Source: Sediminicoccus sp. KRV36
GTDB taxonomy: Bacteria > Pseudomonadota > Alphaproteobacteria > Acetobacterales > Acetobacteraceae
DNA length: 64,000 nt
NCBI RefSeq assembly: GCF_023243115.1
Contig: NZ_CP085081.1
Location: 3,865,001-3,929,000, forward strand
Direction of reading: 5' to 3'
The notes below the pieces were generated by a model that was given only the letters and a program-made list of their open reading frames with translations, did no database searches and was not told where the DNA came from. Numbering within the stretch: the stretch's first letter is position 1; each line of letters begins with the position of its first letter. Made by a program: the position numbers and the translations under genes. Positions 38,990 through 48,837 of this stretch are shown in pieces.

Positions 38990-40057
38990 TCAGGCCGGTC
39001 GGGCCATCGGATGCTCCAGCGGATAGCCCAACGCGGCCAGCCCCGGCGCGCAGGCCGCATTGAGGGCGTGCTGTTCGGCGAGCGGCAGGCCCGGGAATTT
39101 CGAACGCGTCGGCCGCGGGATCGCCGCCACGGCATCGAGCCAGGCCTCATCCTCCAGCGAGGGATCGATAAAGCGAATCAGGCCGCGCAGCGTCTCTCTC
39201 GGGGCGCACTGCACATCCTCGAAGCGGATATTCAGCAGCCGCTCCGGCGGCAGCCCGCCCAGCACCTGCTGCCCGACCAGGATCAGCCGGCTCCAGAAGG
39301 CGCCAAAATCGGCGAGCGTGACCTCGCTCTCGGCGATTTTTCGCAGATCGAGCAGCGAGAAGGCCAGCCGCTGGGCCAGCCTGTCCAGCAGCCCGACGCG
39401 GTCCGAGGTGAAGCGGCGGGTGGCATCCAGCCCGTAACGCCGGCAGGCCTTGATGGCTCCCACCAGGATGCGGAAATTGTGATGCTGCGCCATGGACATC
39501 GCCGTGTCCCGGCCATCGCGATAGACGTGCACCACCCGCGCCTGGGGAAAGAGGCGCAGCAGCTTCGCCGCCAGCATCAGCGAACCGCCGGAGCGCTCGA
39601 CCCAGACACGCCGGCCAAACCGGGCCGCCAGGTGGCCGAACAGCGCTTCATAATGATCCGCCAGCGGCATCCTGGGCTGGCCACGCACGAAGGGGGCCAG
39701 GGCGTCCAACAGCGCCTCCGCCTCATCCGTCAGATGCGGCAGCGTGACCATCATGATCGGCGGGATATCGGCCGCCACATGGCGCGCGCCGGGCGCCCCC
39801 AGCTTGTAGAGCATCTCATCCACCACATGCCCGTCCTTCAGCATGGCATGCAGGGCCGGGTCCTGCTCGGTGTAGATGCGCCACATGCGCTCGCCATCGG
39901 GCCGGGGCCAGGCAAAGGCGCTGGAGCCGAGCGGGACGAAGAACTCCGACAGGCTGAGCACGCCGGGATGCCGGTTCAGCAGCTCGGACACCATGGTCGA
40001 GCCGCAGCGGCCGGAGCTGAGGATCAGCACGGGCGCCAGCATCCGGGCAGGGCTCAT
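38990..40057 (-). CDS. Sulfotransferase family protein
   Basis: The 355-aa product from [23 protein letters not shown] carries the PAPS 5'-phosphosulfate loop LSSGRCGSTMVSELLNRHPG and the 3'-phosphate loop VVHVYRDGRDTAMSMAQHH. It should transfer sulfate from PAPS to an unknown acceptor, perhaps a small molecule or polysaccharide. The ATG overlaps the MpaB-like gene stop by 4 bases, so the pair is an operon. The 185 bases downstream (38805-38989) hold no gene I can support. Confidence 0.87.
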   Translation of the reverse strand: MSPARMLAPVLILSSGRCGSTMVSELLNRHPGVLSLSEFFVPLGSSAFAWPRPDGERMWRIYTEQDPALHAMLKDGHVVDEMLYKLGAPGARHVAADIPPIMMVTLPHLTDEAEALLDALAPFVRGQPRMPLADHYEALFGHLAARFGRRVWVERSGGSLMLAAKLLRLFPQARVVHVYRDGRDTAMSMAQHHNFRILVGAIKACRRYGLDATRRFTSDRVGLLDRLAQRLAFSLLDLRKIAESEVTLADFGAFWSRLILVGQQVLGGLPPERLLNIRFEDVQCAPRETLRGLIRFIDPSLEDEAWLDAVAAIPRPTRSKFPGLPLAEQHALNAACAPGLAALGYPLEHPMARPA

Positions 40058-41226
40058 GGCGGGGCGTCCTTCTCGGCATGGAGATGTCGCGGCAGGCGGT
40101 AGCTGATCTCGGCCGCGCCGTGAAAGGAGAGGTCGAGCATGCGCTCGAACTGCCCCGCGCGGCGGCGACGGTCGAGTGCGGGGATGGCGCCGCGCAGCCA
40201 ATGATCCAGCCGGTTGCGCCACCGCAGCAGCGCCAGCGTGCCGAAACCGCGCGCGGGCGGGAAGCGCAGCTGGTCCGCAAGCTCCCGGCCGATCAGCGCG
40301 CGCGAGACGGTGTAGATGCGCCGGACCAGCGCGCGCCGCTCGGCCGGGTCTGTGATGCCGGCGACGATGGGGGCGGAGTTGATCAGCCCGTTGGCGAGCA
40401 GGATCGCCTCGATATCCGGCGGCGGTTCGCACAGCGCGCCGATGCGGTGCAGCTGCATGGCCTCGGCCTCCGTCGCGGCCTGCAAGGCGGGCTCCACGCC
40501 CATGAGATGGCCGGAATAACGCCAGACCAGCATGAAGGATTGGCGCTCCTCGGCCGTCAGCGCAACGCCCAGCATGCGCGCGCGGGCCAGCAGCAGGCCG
40601 GAGAAGGCGGCCGTGGCGAAGCCGATATGGGCGGCGCTGAGCGGCACGCCCCAGGCGGCGGAATCCCACTCCTCCGACCGCGCCAGCATGAAGCGCACGC
40701 GGGCATGCATCAGGCGGATGCGCACCGAGAGCTTCCAGCCATCGCCGTCCCGTTCCAGGCCGCCGGGCAGGAAAATCTCCGCCAGATGGCGGTTGTTCTG
40801 CTTCAGCCGCCGCGTGCCCTGATCCACCAGCCGGCCAGTGATGCTGAAGGACTTGCTGATGAGCGTGCTGAAGCCCTCGATCAGCACCGCGCCGACGAAA
40901 GCGCCGATGAACATCTCCGAATGGCCATGGAAGGCGCGGCAGCCGGCACGGGTCAGTGCCGGGTCGAACCAGGGGGGCACGCGCTCGGCCTCGGCGAAGA
41001 AATCGCGCAGCGCCGGGGGGGCGTCCGGAATGGCGGCGGGGCCATGCTCAACGCCGGCCTGGAGCCATTGGCGCTGCTGCCCCTCGGGGGTCTCCTGGCA
41101 GGCCGCGATGACCGCATCGGCCAGCGGGTCCCCGATCAGGGTGTGGTGGACGTAGCGTTCGGCCAGACCGGCGTCGAGCAGACGCGCCTTGGCGAAGCCG
41201 GGGCGGTACTCTGTCGGGATCGCCAT
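40054..41226 (-). CDS. MpaB-like oxygenase family protein (DUF2236)
   Basis: The 390-aa product from MAIPTEYRPGFAKARLLDAG has the DUF2236 blocks FSTLISKSFSITGRLVDQG, SVRIRLMHARVRFML and WRYSGHLMGVEP, whose His residues would hold a heme b as in latex-clearing protein and the MpaB oxygenase. The substrate is unknown. It lies upstream of, and overlaps, a sulfotransferase gene. Upstream bases 41227-41342 contain no gene. Confidence 0.85.
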   Translation of the reverse strand: MAIPTEYRPGFAKARLLDAGLAERYVHHTLIGDPLADAVIAACQETPEGQQRQWLQAGVEHGPAAIPDAPPALRDFFAEAERVPPWFDPALTRAGCRAFHGHSEMFIGAFVGAVLIEGFSTLISKSFSITGRLVDQGTRRLKQNNRHLAEIFLPGGLERDGDGWKLSVRIRLMHARVRFMLARSEEWDSAAWGVPLSAAHIGFATAAFSGLLLARARMLGVALTAEERQSFMLVWRYSGHLMGVEPALQAATEAEAMQLHRIGALCEPPPDIEAILLANGLINSAPIVAGITDPAERRALVRRIYTVSRALIGRELADQLRFPPARGFGTLALLRWRNRLDHWLRGAIPALDRRRRAGQFERMLDLSFHGAAEISYRLPRHLHAEKDAPP

Positions 41227-41342
41227 CCTGGAACACGCTCCGCGCCTGCGGCAAGAAGAAGACAGGCGCCGGAATTTAGCGGGAGGCGTCGCCGCGTGGA
41301 AGGCTTGCCGAACCAGCGGGCGCGGCCGCGCTCCGCCGCATG

Positions 41343-41747
41343 CTACGGCTTGGGGCGCCGCAGCCGCTCGATCAGCAGCAGGCCCACATCCAGCGCGAGC
41401 TTCTCCCATTCCGGACGGATCGCCGAGGGCGTGGTCAGCAGGGAGAGGGATTGGCTGCGCAGTCGCAACGCTTCCTCCGCCACCGGGTCAGTCCGGCCAC
41501 GTGCCAGCAGCAGCAGAACCAGCGCCACCAGCCCATCGCCCAGGGCGATGAGCAGCGTGGCCTGGATCGCGCCCTGGCGTTCCTCCAGCCACAGCCAGGC
41601 CGCCAGTTGCAGCAGGGCCAGCATGGTCACGCCGAAGCCCGCGGCCAGCAGGCCCAGCACGGCGCTGCGCCCCATATTGGCGCTCTGGCGGCGCAGGAGA
41701 ATCCCCTCCGCCTGCGCCGCCATCGAGAGCAGGCGAAGCATGCGCAT
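41343..41747 (-). CDS. Phage-holin-superfamily-III-like membrane protein
   Basis: The 134-aa protein has two helices (GRSAVLGLLAAGFGVTMLALLQLAAWLWL and ATLLIALGDGLVALVLLLLA regions) and a charged C-terminus ending ERLRRPKP. This topology is that of the DUF1469/holin-like proteins that are often next to DUF883 genes. The gene precedes no phage genes. It starts 3 bases downstream of the DUF883 gene, so they form one operon. Confidence 0.7.
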   Translation of the reverse strand: MRMLRLLSMAAQAEGILLRRQSANMGRSAVLGLLAAGFGVTMLALLQLAAWLWLEERQGAIQATLLIALGDGLVALVLLLLARGRTDPVAEEALRLRSQSLSLLTTPSAIRPEWEKLALDVGLLLIERLRRPKP

Positions 41748-41749
41748 GA

Positions 41750-42025
41750 TCAGCGCCGCAGGACGGAGGCCAGCACAAAGCCCGCCAGCGCGGCGAGGCC
41801 CAGCGCGACCAGGGGCTTTTCCTGCACCGCATCGGTCAGCCGGGCCGCCTGGTGGCGCACCTCGTCCGAGGCGAGCTTTGCGGCATTCTCGGCCGAGGTA
41901 GCGACGGAGCCGAGCAGGGGCGTCACGCGCTCATTCATCAGCGCTTCCACCTGCTGGCGCAGCTTGGCGATCTCGGCCACGGCGTCATGCGCGGTGTTCT
42001 CAACGGCGTCGGTCATCTGGTTCAT
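41750..42025 (-). CDS. DUF883/ElaB-YqjD-like membrane-anchored protein
   Basis: The 91-aa product from MNQMTDAVENTAHDAVAEIAKLRQQ has an amphipathic helical body and a C-terminal anchor ALGLAALAGFVLASVLRR with the family's RR end. Relatives (ElaB, YqjD) bind ribosomes or the membrane in stationary phase. It sits with a holin-like gene and Dps in a stress-type cluster. Start at 42016 or 42079 is also possible. Confidence 0.8.
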   Translation of the reverse strand: MNQMTDAVENTAHDAVAEIAKLRQQVEALMNERVTPLLGSVATSAENAAKLASDEVRHQAARLTDAVQEKPLVALGLAALAGFVLASVLRR

Positions 42026-42075
42026 CGTCACATTCCATGTCTGATCGGGTTGGGGGTGGGGTTCAACGCGCGGGT

Positions 42076-42576
42076 TCACGCGAGGTGACTCCGCCAGAGC
42101 CAGGCGGCCTTCTCATGCACCGCGATGCGCGCCACGAGCATGTCATGCGTGGCGGTATCATCCGCGTCATCCGCTTCATCCGCCAGGTCGCGCGCATGCT
42201 CGGCCATCGCCGTGTTGTCGCTGGCGAGCATCCGCGCCGCCTGTTCGGTGGGCACGGCGCAATCAGCTTCTTCCAGCGTGGCCAGCTGCAGCATGGCAGC
42301 AAGGCCACCGGGCGCGAATTGGCGCAGCGCGCGGGCGCGCTCGGCCAGGTTGTCCACGGCGGCGAAGAGCTCCGTGTACTGCGCTTCGGTCAGCAGGTGC
42401 ATCGCGTAGAAATTGGCGCCAGTCGCGTTCCAGTGGCAGGCCTGGGTCTTGGCCAGCAGGACGTAGGTGTCGGCGATGAAGATGTTCAGCGCCGAACCGA
42501 CGCCGGACACCACCTCGTTTGATGCAGGCCGGGTGTCCACATGATTTCCGGGAGTGGCGCGTGGCATCCGCATCAC
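42076..42576 (-). CDS. dps: Dps-family DNA-protecting ferritin
   Basis: The 166-aa protein forms a four-helix bundle; LAKTQACHWNATGANFYAMHLLTEAQYTELF holds the conserved His and acids of the dinuclear iron site between dimers, and ALRQFAPGG and the EHARDLADEADDADDTATHDMLV region follow the Dps pattern. It oxidises iron with peroxide and protects DNA in starvation. It overlaps the preceding small lipoprotein gene. Confidence 0.92.
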   Translation of the reverse strand: MMRMPRATPGNHVDTRPASNEVVSGVGSALNIFIADTYVLLAKTQACHWNATGANFYAMHLLTEAQYTELFAAVDNLAERARALRQFAPGGLAAMLQLATLEEADCAVPTEQAARMLASDNTAMAEHARDLADEADDADDTATHDMLVARIAVHEKAAWLWRSHLA

Positions 42577-42818
42577 CGCCAGACCGGCCGGCCGAGATTG
42601 ACCGTATTCGGTGAGGTGAGCGCGCCCGCGGCGCCACCCGCCACACCGCCGATCGCGGCACCACCCAGCACGCTGGTCCCGGTGAGCGCACCGACGCCCG
42701 CCCCGGCCGCGGCACCAAGCCCGGCGCCGGAAATCGCGCGGTCGCCCGTGGTCTGCCCGCAGGCCGCCAGGGCGCCCGTCAGGGCCAGCATCATCATCAC
42801 CCGTTGTGTCTTGCGCAT
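42573..42818 (-). CDS. Small glycine-zipper lipoprotein
   Basis: The 81-aa product from MRKTQRVMMMLALTGALAACGQTTGD has a lipobox (LAAC) and then a glycine-zipper body AISGAGLGAAAGAGVGALTG and AAIGGVAGGAAGALTSP, typical of small 17-kDa-antigen/OmpA-like surface lipoproteins. Its stop overlaps the Dps start by 4 bases. A longer frame upstream is not supported. Confidence 0.8.
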   Translation of the reverse strand: MRKTQRVMMMLALTGALAACGQTTGDRAISGAGLGAAAGAGVGALTGTSVLGGAAIGGVAGGAAGALTSPNTVNLGRPVWR

Positions 42819-42923
42819 CTGTCCAGCTTCCATTCGTGAGTCACCCGGATCAACGCCCGCCCAGGGCACCGGGTTGCATCGCGCCCCGGCCAAGCGCCCA
42901 TCCGCCAACTCCTGCGCCATCAT

Positions 42924-42988
42924 CCCGGGCGCAGTCGCACCCATCAACCCGGGCGCAGTCGCACACTTTACCCCGGGCGCAGTCGCAC
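42924..42988. repeat. Three tandem 24-bp units spanning the kinase-Usp 3' end
   Basis: CCCGGGCGCAGTCGCAC begins at 42924, 42948 and 42972, a 24-bp period. The last copy encodes the final residues (RLRPG) of the kinase-Usp protein; the other two lie beyond its stop at 42968. It looks like local duplication of a gene end. Confidence 0.85.
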
Positions 42989-44353
42989 CACCGTCACCGA
43001 GCACGGCGCATCCCGCGCCACTTCCGCCGCCACACTGCCCAGCACGCGCCGCGCCAGGCCCGGGCTGCGCGCGCCGAGGATCAGGTGATCCACCCGGTTC
43101 GCCTGCGCGTATTCCAGCAGGGCCGTCGCCGCCCCCATCGCTTCCAGCACGTGATGCGTCAGCCGCGCCTCGGGCAGGTTCAGCGAGGCCGACCAATGGC
43201 GCAGTTCCAGCAGCCGCTGGAGGTGCTTGTTGCGCCCCACCTCATCCAGGCTGAGATCGGGGCGCAGCAGATGCGTGCGCAGCACATTCACGCAGGCCAC
43301 ACGCGCGCCCGGCAATGTGGCCATGATCTGCGTGACCATTCCGCGCAGCGCCTCCCCCAGCCCGTCGGGCATGTCATCCAGGTCGAGCGCCACGGCGATG
43401 ATCGGAGCACCGGATTGCGCCATGGCGATCGCATTGCGGCGCAGCTGCGGCTGGTGGTCCGGGTGAAAGCGGCGGCGGATCCGCGCGGACCAGGGGTCAC
43501 GCTTCAACCTGGCCGAGCGCGCCGTCTGGCTCACCTGCTCGGGGTGGCGCAGGTCGAAGGCCATTTGCGCGGCGGTGGGATTGCGTCGGCCGGGTTCGAC
43601 TTCGAGGTTGCGCAGGATCACCTCCTGCAGCCAGGGCGGGCAATCGGGCCGCAGCGCGCGCGGCGGCGGCGGGTCCCACCAGATGCGGCGCTTCATGGCG
43701 CCCATATGCTGCGGATCGCCGAAGGGGCTGCGCCCCGTGGTCAGCTCATAGAGCAGCGCCGCCAAGGCAAAGAGGTCCGAGGCCGGGTCACCGCGCACGC
43801 CGATCAGCTGCTCCGGCGCCATATAGGGCGCCGAGCCATAGGGCAGGCGGAATTCCTCGGCCATGAGGTCGGGCAGATGGGCATGGCGGGACAGGCCGAA
43901 ATCCAGCAGGACGATGCGCCCGCCAGGGCCATTCACCCGCATCAGATTGCCCGGCTTCACATCCAGATGCACGACGCCCTGGCGATGCAGCGCGCAGAGT
44001 GCCTCGGCGATCAGGGCACCCACCTCCACCACCTCGGCGATCGGCAGCGGCAGGCGCTCCAGCAAAGGCAGCAGCGTCTCACCCTGGATGTGCTCCATGG
44101 CGATCCAGGGCAGCGGCTCATGCCCCACGCCCAGGCAGCGCGGCACATGCGGCCCATCTAGGCGCGGCATGATCATCTGCTCCATCTCGAAGCTGACAAT
44201 CGCGGCGGGGTCCTCGCCCTCGGCGAGGAGAGGAAGTTTCATCAGCATCGGGATGGCGTGGTCCGGGTGGGTTGCTTCATGCAGCACGGCCATGCCGCCC
44301 CGATGAACCTCAGGCCCCAGGGTGAAGCCGCCAATGACGGTGCCGGTTCTCAT
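42968..44353 (-). CDS. Serine/threonine protein kinase fused to universal stress protein domain
   Basis: The 461-aa product has a protein-kinase domain in the N-terminal 270 residues: Lys of LMKLPLLAEG, catalytic HLDVKPGNL (near 130), DFG in ILLDFGLSRHAH and APE in YMAPEQLIGVRGDPASDLFALAALLYELTTG. After a basic linker (RLKRDPWSARIRRR) comes a UspA-like domain (about 315-461) ending NRVDHLILGARSPGLARRVLGSVAAEVARDAPCSVTVVRL, with the G-x2-G-x9-G-S/T nucleotide motif. The G-rich loop is atypical (RGGMAVLHEA). The fusion is unusual; it may couple phosphorylation to stress sensing. It overlaps the phosphoesterase gene by 4 bases. Confidence 0.88.
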   Translation of the reverse strand: MRTGTVIGGFTLGPEVHRGGMAVLHEATHPDHAIPMLMKLPLLAEGEDPAAIVSFEMEQMIMPRLDGPHVPRCLGVGHEPLPWIAMEHIQGETLLPLLERLPLPIAEVVEVGALIAEALCALHRQGVVHLDVKPGNLMRVNGPGGRIVLLDFGLSRHAHLPDLMAEEFRLPYGSAPYMAPEQLIGVRGDPASDLFALAALLYELTTGRSPFGDPQHMGAMKRRIWWDPPPPRALRPDCPPWLQEVILRNLEVEPGRRNPTAAQMAFDLRHPEQVSQTARSARLKRDPWSARIRRRFHPDHQPQLRRNAIAMAQSGAPIIAVALDLDDMPDGLGEALRGMVTQIMATLPGARVACVNVLRTHLLRPDLSLDEVGRNKHLQRLLELRHWSASLNLPEARLTHHVLEAMGAATALLEYAQANRVDHLILGARSPGLARRVLGSVAAEVARDAPCSVTVVRLRPG

Positions 44354-45090
44354 GCGCCCTCGAACAGGCGTGCGGCCAGCGCCTCGGGCAGTTCGGCCGC
44401 GCGGATTTTACGCGCGGCGGCCTCGATGTCATAGGGCACGCGCATCCAGCCGCATTCGGCACGCGCGGTGTCCAGCAGCCCGTAGCAGGCGGCGGGATTG
44501 CCATCGCGCGGCTGCCCCACGGCACCGATCACGGCCAGCCAGCGGCGCGGCTGCAACAAGGGCAGCATGATGTCCGGCAGCGGCGTGTGGTGCAGCATCT
44601 TGTCCGTCGCGGTCAGGCCGAACAGCGCGGGCAGATGGGTATGCCCGCAAAAGGTAAGCCGCGCCGACGTCGCATCCAGGCTGCGCCGCGCCTCCCGCGC
44701 CTCGGTCACATAGCGCCAATCGGCCGGGTTGGAGGCATCGGCATGGGTGTAGAGGCGGTCCTCCTCCTCCTGCGTGAAGGGCAGGTTTGCCAGGAATTCC
44801 CGCGTCGCGGCATCGAGCCGCGCCTGGGTCCAGCGCATAGCAATCGAAGCGAGGCCACTGAAGCCGACCGGCCCGCGCAAGGCCGCCTCGTCATGATTGC
44901 CGCGCAGCACGATGGCGCCCTGCTCCATCAACCCGCGCACCCGCGCCACCACAGCCTCGGGGTCGGCGCCATAGCCCACGAGGTCGCCCAGGAAAACCAG
45001 GCGCTCGGCGCCCTGCGCGCCGGCATGGGCCAGGCAGGCATCGAGCGCTTCCAGATTGGCGTGGATATCCGTGAGCAAGGCAATGCGCAT
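44350..45090 (-). CDS. Metallophosphoesterase (calcineurin-like)
   Basis: The 246-aa protein has the dinuclear metal motifs LLTDIHANLEAL, LVFLGDLVGYG, GNHDEA and FCGHTHLPALFG. These enzymes hydrolyse phosphodiesters or phosphoproteins; its coupling to a Ser/Thr kinase suggests it could be the matching phosphatase, which is inference. The ATG at 45090 is used; longer frames lack homology. Confidence 0.9.
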   Translation of the reverse strand: MRIALLTDIHANLEALDACLAHAGAQGAERLVFLGDLVGYGADPEAVVARVRGLMEQGAIVLRGNHDEAALRGPVGFSGLASIAMRWTQARLDAATREFLANLPFTQEEEDRLYTHADASNPADWRYVTEAREARRSLDATSARLTFCGHTHLPALFGLTATDKMLHHTPLPDIMLPLLQPRRWLAVIGAVGQPRDGNPAACYGLLDTARAECGWMRVPYDIEAAARKIRAAELPEALAARLFEGA

Positions 45091-45206
45091 GGGCTGATGC
45101 GTCCTACAACAAGGCCAGCCTAGTTTCGCGCCAGCCGAGCGGCAATGATGCAGCGCAAGCCGGCCAGCCCCCTCGACAGCGCCGCCACCGCGCCGGAACA
45201 TCGCGC

Positions 45207-46148
45207 ATGGCCCCGATCCCGCTGCTGATTCTCAACCCACTCGACCCCGAGCGCGTGGCGCGCATCGCGGCCGGCGGCTTCGCGCCGCAGCTGGCCGTGG
45301 GGCCCGCCGCGCGCGCCGCCGCCATCGCGGCCCTGCCACAAACCCGCGCCGTGCTGACCAACGGCGCGACGGGCTTCACCGCGGCCGAGATGGCGGCGCT
45401 GCCCCGGCTGGAGATCATCTGCGCCATCGGCGTCGGGCATGAGAATATCGACGTGGCGGCCGCACGCGCGCGCGGCATCACGGTGACGCATGGGCCGGGC
45501 ACCAACGCCGCCTCCGTCGCGGATCACGCCATGGCGCTGCTGCTCGGCCTGCTGCGTGGCATTCCGCAGGCGGATGCGGCGGTGAAGCGCGGCGAATGGA
45601 TGGGCGCGCGCGGGCCGCGCCCCTCGGTCAGCGGCAAGCGGCTGGGCATCCTGGGCCTGGGCGAGATCGGGCTGCTGATCGCGCAGCGGGCCGAGGCGGG
45701 CTTCGCCATGCCGATCGCCTATCACAATCGCCGCCCGCGGGAGGGTTGCGCCTATCCCTGGATGGCCTCGGCGGCGGAACTCGCGGCATGGGCGGATGTG
45801 CTGATGATCGCAGCACCCGGCGGGGCCGCGACACGGCATCTGGTGGATGCGGCGGCGCTGGAGGCGCTCGGCCCCGCGGGCTTCCTGGTGAATATCGGCC
45901 GCGGCAGCGTGGTGGACCAGCCAGCCCTCATCCAGGCCCTGCGCGAGGGGCGCATCGCGGGTGCCGCGCTCGATGTGGTGGATGGCGAGCCCGTGGTACC
46001 GGCCGAGATGCTGGACCTGCCGAACCTCATCATCACGCCGCATATCGCCGGCCGCTCGCCCGAGGCGGTGCTGGCCACGGCCACGCTGGTCGTCGCCAAT
46101 CTGCGCGCGCATTTCGCGGGGCAGCCGGTGCTGACGCCCGTGGCCTGA
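45207..46148 (+). CDS. D-2-hydroxyacid dehydrogenase (NAD(P)-dependent)
   Basis: The 313-aa product has the dinucleotide loop LGILGLGEIGLLIAQRAEA, the Arg site NIGRGSVVDQPALI, the acid in LDVVDGEPVVP and the His in NLIITPHIAGRSPEAVL, the Arg-Glu-His set of D-hydroxyacid dehydrogenases such as glyoxylate/hydroxypyruvate reductases. VGHENIDVAAARARGI is typical too. The exact substrate is open. It is divergent from the phosphoesterase gene. Confidence 0.92.
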   Translation: MAPIPLLILNPLDPERVARIAAGGFAPQLAVGPAARAAAIAALPQTRAVLTNGATGFTAAEMAALPRLEIICAIGVGHENIDVAAARARGITVTHGPGTNAASVADHAMALLLGLLRGIPQADAAVKRGEWMGARGPRPSVSGKRLGILGLGEIGLLIAQRAEAGFAMPIAYHNRRPREGCAYPWMASAAELAAWADVLMIAAPGGAATRHLVDAAALEALGPAGFLVNIGRGSVVDQPALIQALREGRIAGAALDVVDGEPVVPAEMLDLPNLIITPHIAGRSPEAVLATATLVVANLRAHFAGQPVLTPVA

Positions 46149-46230
46149 CGGCCGGCGCCGCGAGGATCGCGCCGCGCGGCCCGGCCACGCAGGATGGACC
46201 GAAGGCGATGTGGGCTGATGGCCTGCGCCA

Positions 46231-46733
46231 TCAGGGCCCGGGGCCGGAGATCGCGCCCACCTCCCTGTGCCATTCCAGCCGAAGTTCGGTGGTCTCCACG
46301 CCCCATTGCGTGGCGCTCAGCCGCCTGGTTTCCACAAAGCCGGCCGCGGCATAGAGGCGGGCGGCGGCTGGCAGGCCATCCAGCGTCCAGAGATAGATGC
46401 GCGAGAAGCCGGCGGCTTGCGCATGCGCCATCACCGCATCCAGCAGGATCTTGCCCAGGCCGCTGCCGCGCAACGCCGCATCCAGGATGAACCAGCGCAG
46501 ATGCGCCACACCCGCCCCCTCATCCTCCAGCGCGATGGAGCCGAGCGCCCTGCCCTCCCGCTCCACGGCGCGGAACAGATCGCCGGGGGCCGGCGGGCGC
46601 GTGAGGAACTCCCCCAGCTCCCGCGCCACCTTCGCTTCAAAGACGGCGCCGAAGCCGTGGCTCTGCGCGTATTGCCGCGCGTGCAGCGCCGCGATGTCCC
46701 CCACCACCCCGGGGAACCAGCCGGCGCGCAGCA

Positions 46734-46734
<1 letters not shown>
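46231..46734 (-). CDS. GNAT-family N-acetyltransferase
   Basis: The 167-aa protein has the acetyl-CoA motif RWFILDAALRGSGLGKILLDAVMAHAQ and FSRIYLWTLDGLPAAARLYAAAGFVETRR, characteristic of GNAT enzymes. It may act as a small-molecule or protein acetyltransferase; the acceptor is unknown. Its start overlaps the ccrM stop by 1 base. Confidence 0.88.
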
Positions 46735-48083
<1,349 letters not shown>

Positions 48084-48105
<22 letters not shown>

Positions 48106-48713
48106 AGGGCCTCCTCCACCGGCCGAAACCCACGCCGATGATGCGGCGAGGGGCCGTGTTCCAGCAATGCGGCGCGGTGATCCGCCGTGGGATAGCCCTG
48201 GTGGCGGGCAAAGCCATAGGCCGGCCAGCGCGCGCCGAGCCGCGCCATGCCCGCATCGCGCAGCGTCTTGGCCAGGATGGAAGCGGCGGCGATGGACAGG
48301 CTTCGCCCATCGCCCCCCACCACGCATTGCACCCGGCAGGGCAGCTGCGGCGGCCGATTGCCATCCACCAGGGCCAGCTCAGGCAGGACCGGCAGGCGCA
48401 GCACGGCGCGGCGCATCGCCAGCAGCGAGGCCCCCAGGATGTTCAACCGCCCGATCTCGGCGGCCGAGGCAGCCCCCAGCGCCAGCGCCAGCAGCCCCTC
48501 GGCGGCGGCGGCCCGCAGCGCCTGGGCGGCGGCCAGCCGCGCGGGGGCGGAGAGACGCTTGCTGTCATCCAGCAGCGCGGCCAGCGGCGAAGGGCATGGG
48601 CGAAGGAACACCACGGCCGCCGCGATGACGGGCCCGGCCAGTGGCCCGCGCCCGGCCTCATCCACACCGGCAACCAGGCCGCCCGCGGCAATTTCCAGGC
48701 TGAAATCCGGCAT
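48084..48713 (-). CDS. rnhB: Ribonuclease HII
   Basis: The 209-aa enzyme removes ribonucleotides from DNA. The catalytic acids are visible in [16 protein letters not shown], then ALVDGNRPP, and [17 protein letters not shown] is the second conserved block, with [31 protein letters not shown] at the end. It is the usual RNase HII length. Its C-terminal codons share a tandem repeat. Confidence 0.95.
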
Positions 48714-48837
48714 GAACCGAGCCTAGCCCAAATGCCACCGGGCGGCGAAGCGACGACGCCGGAAAACCCACTTGAAATGATAGATGAATATTTCTACATG
48801 AAATTTAGTCAATTAAAAATCCACCTGGGAGACATCC

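Noticed and set aside
41343..42025. Phage lysis genes (holin) in the chromosome
   Set aside because: The holin-like gene is paired with DUF883 and Dps, with no phage genes around, so it is better read as a stress-related membrane protein.
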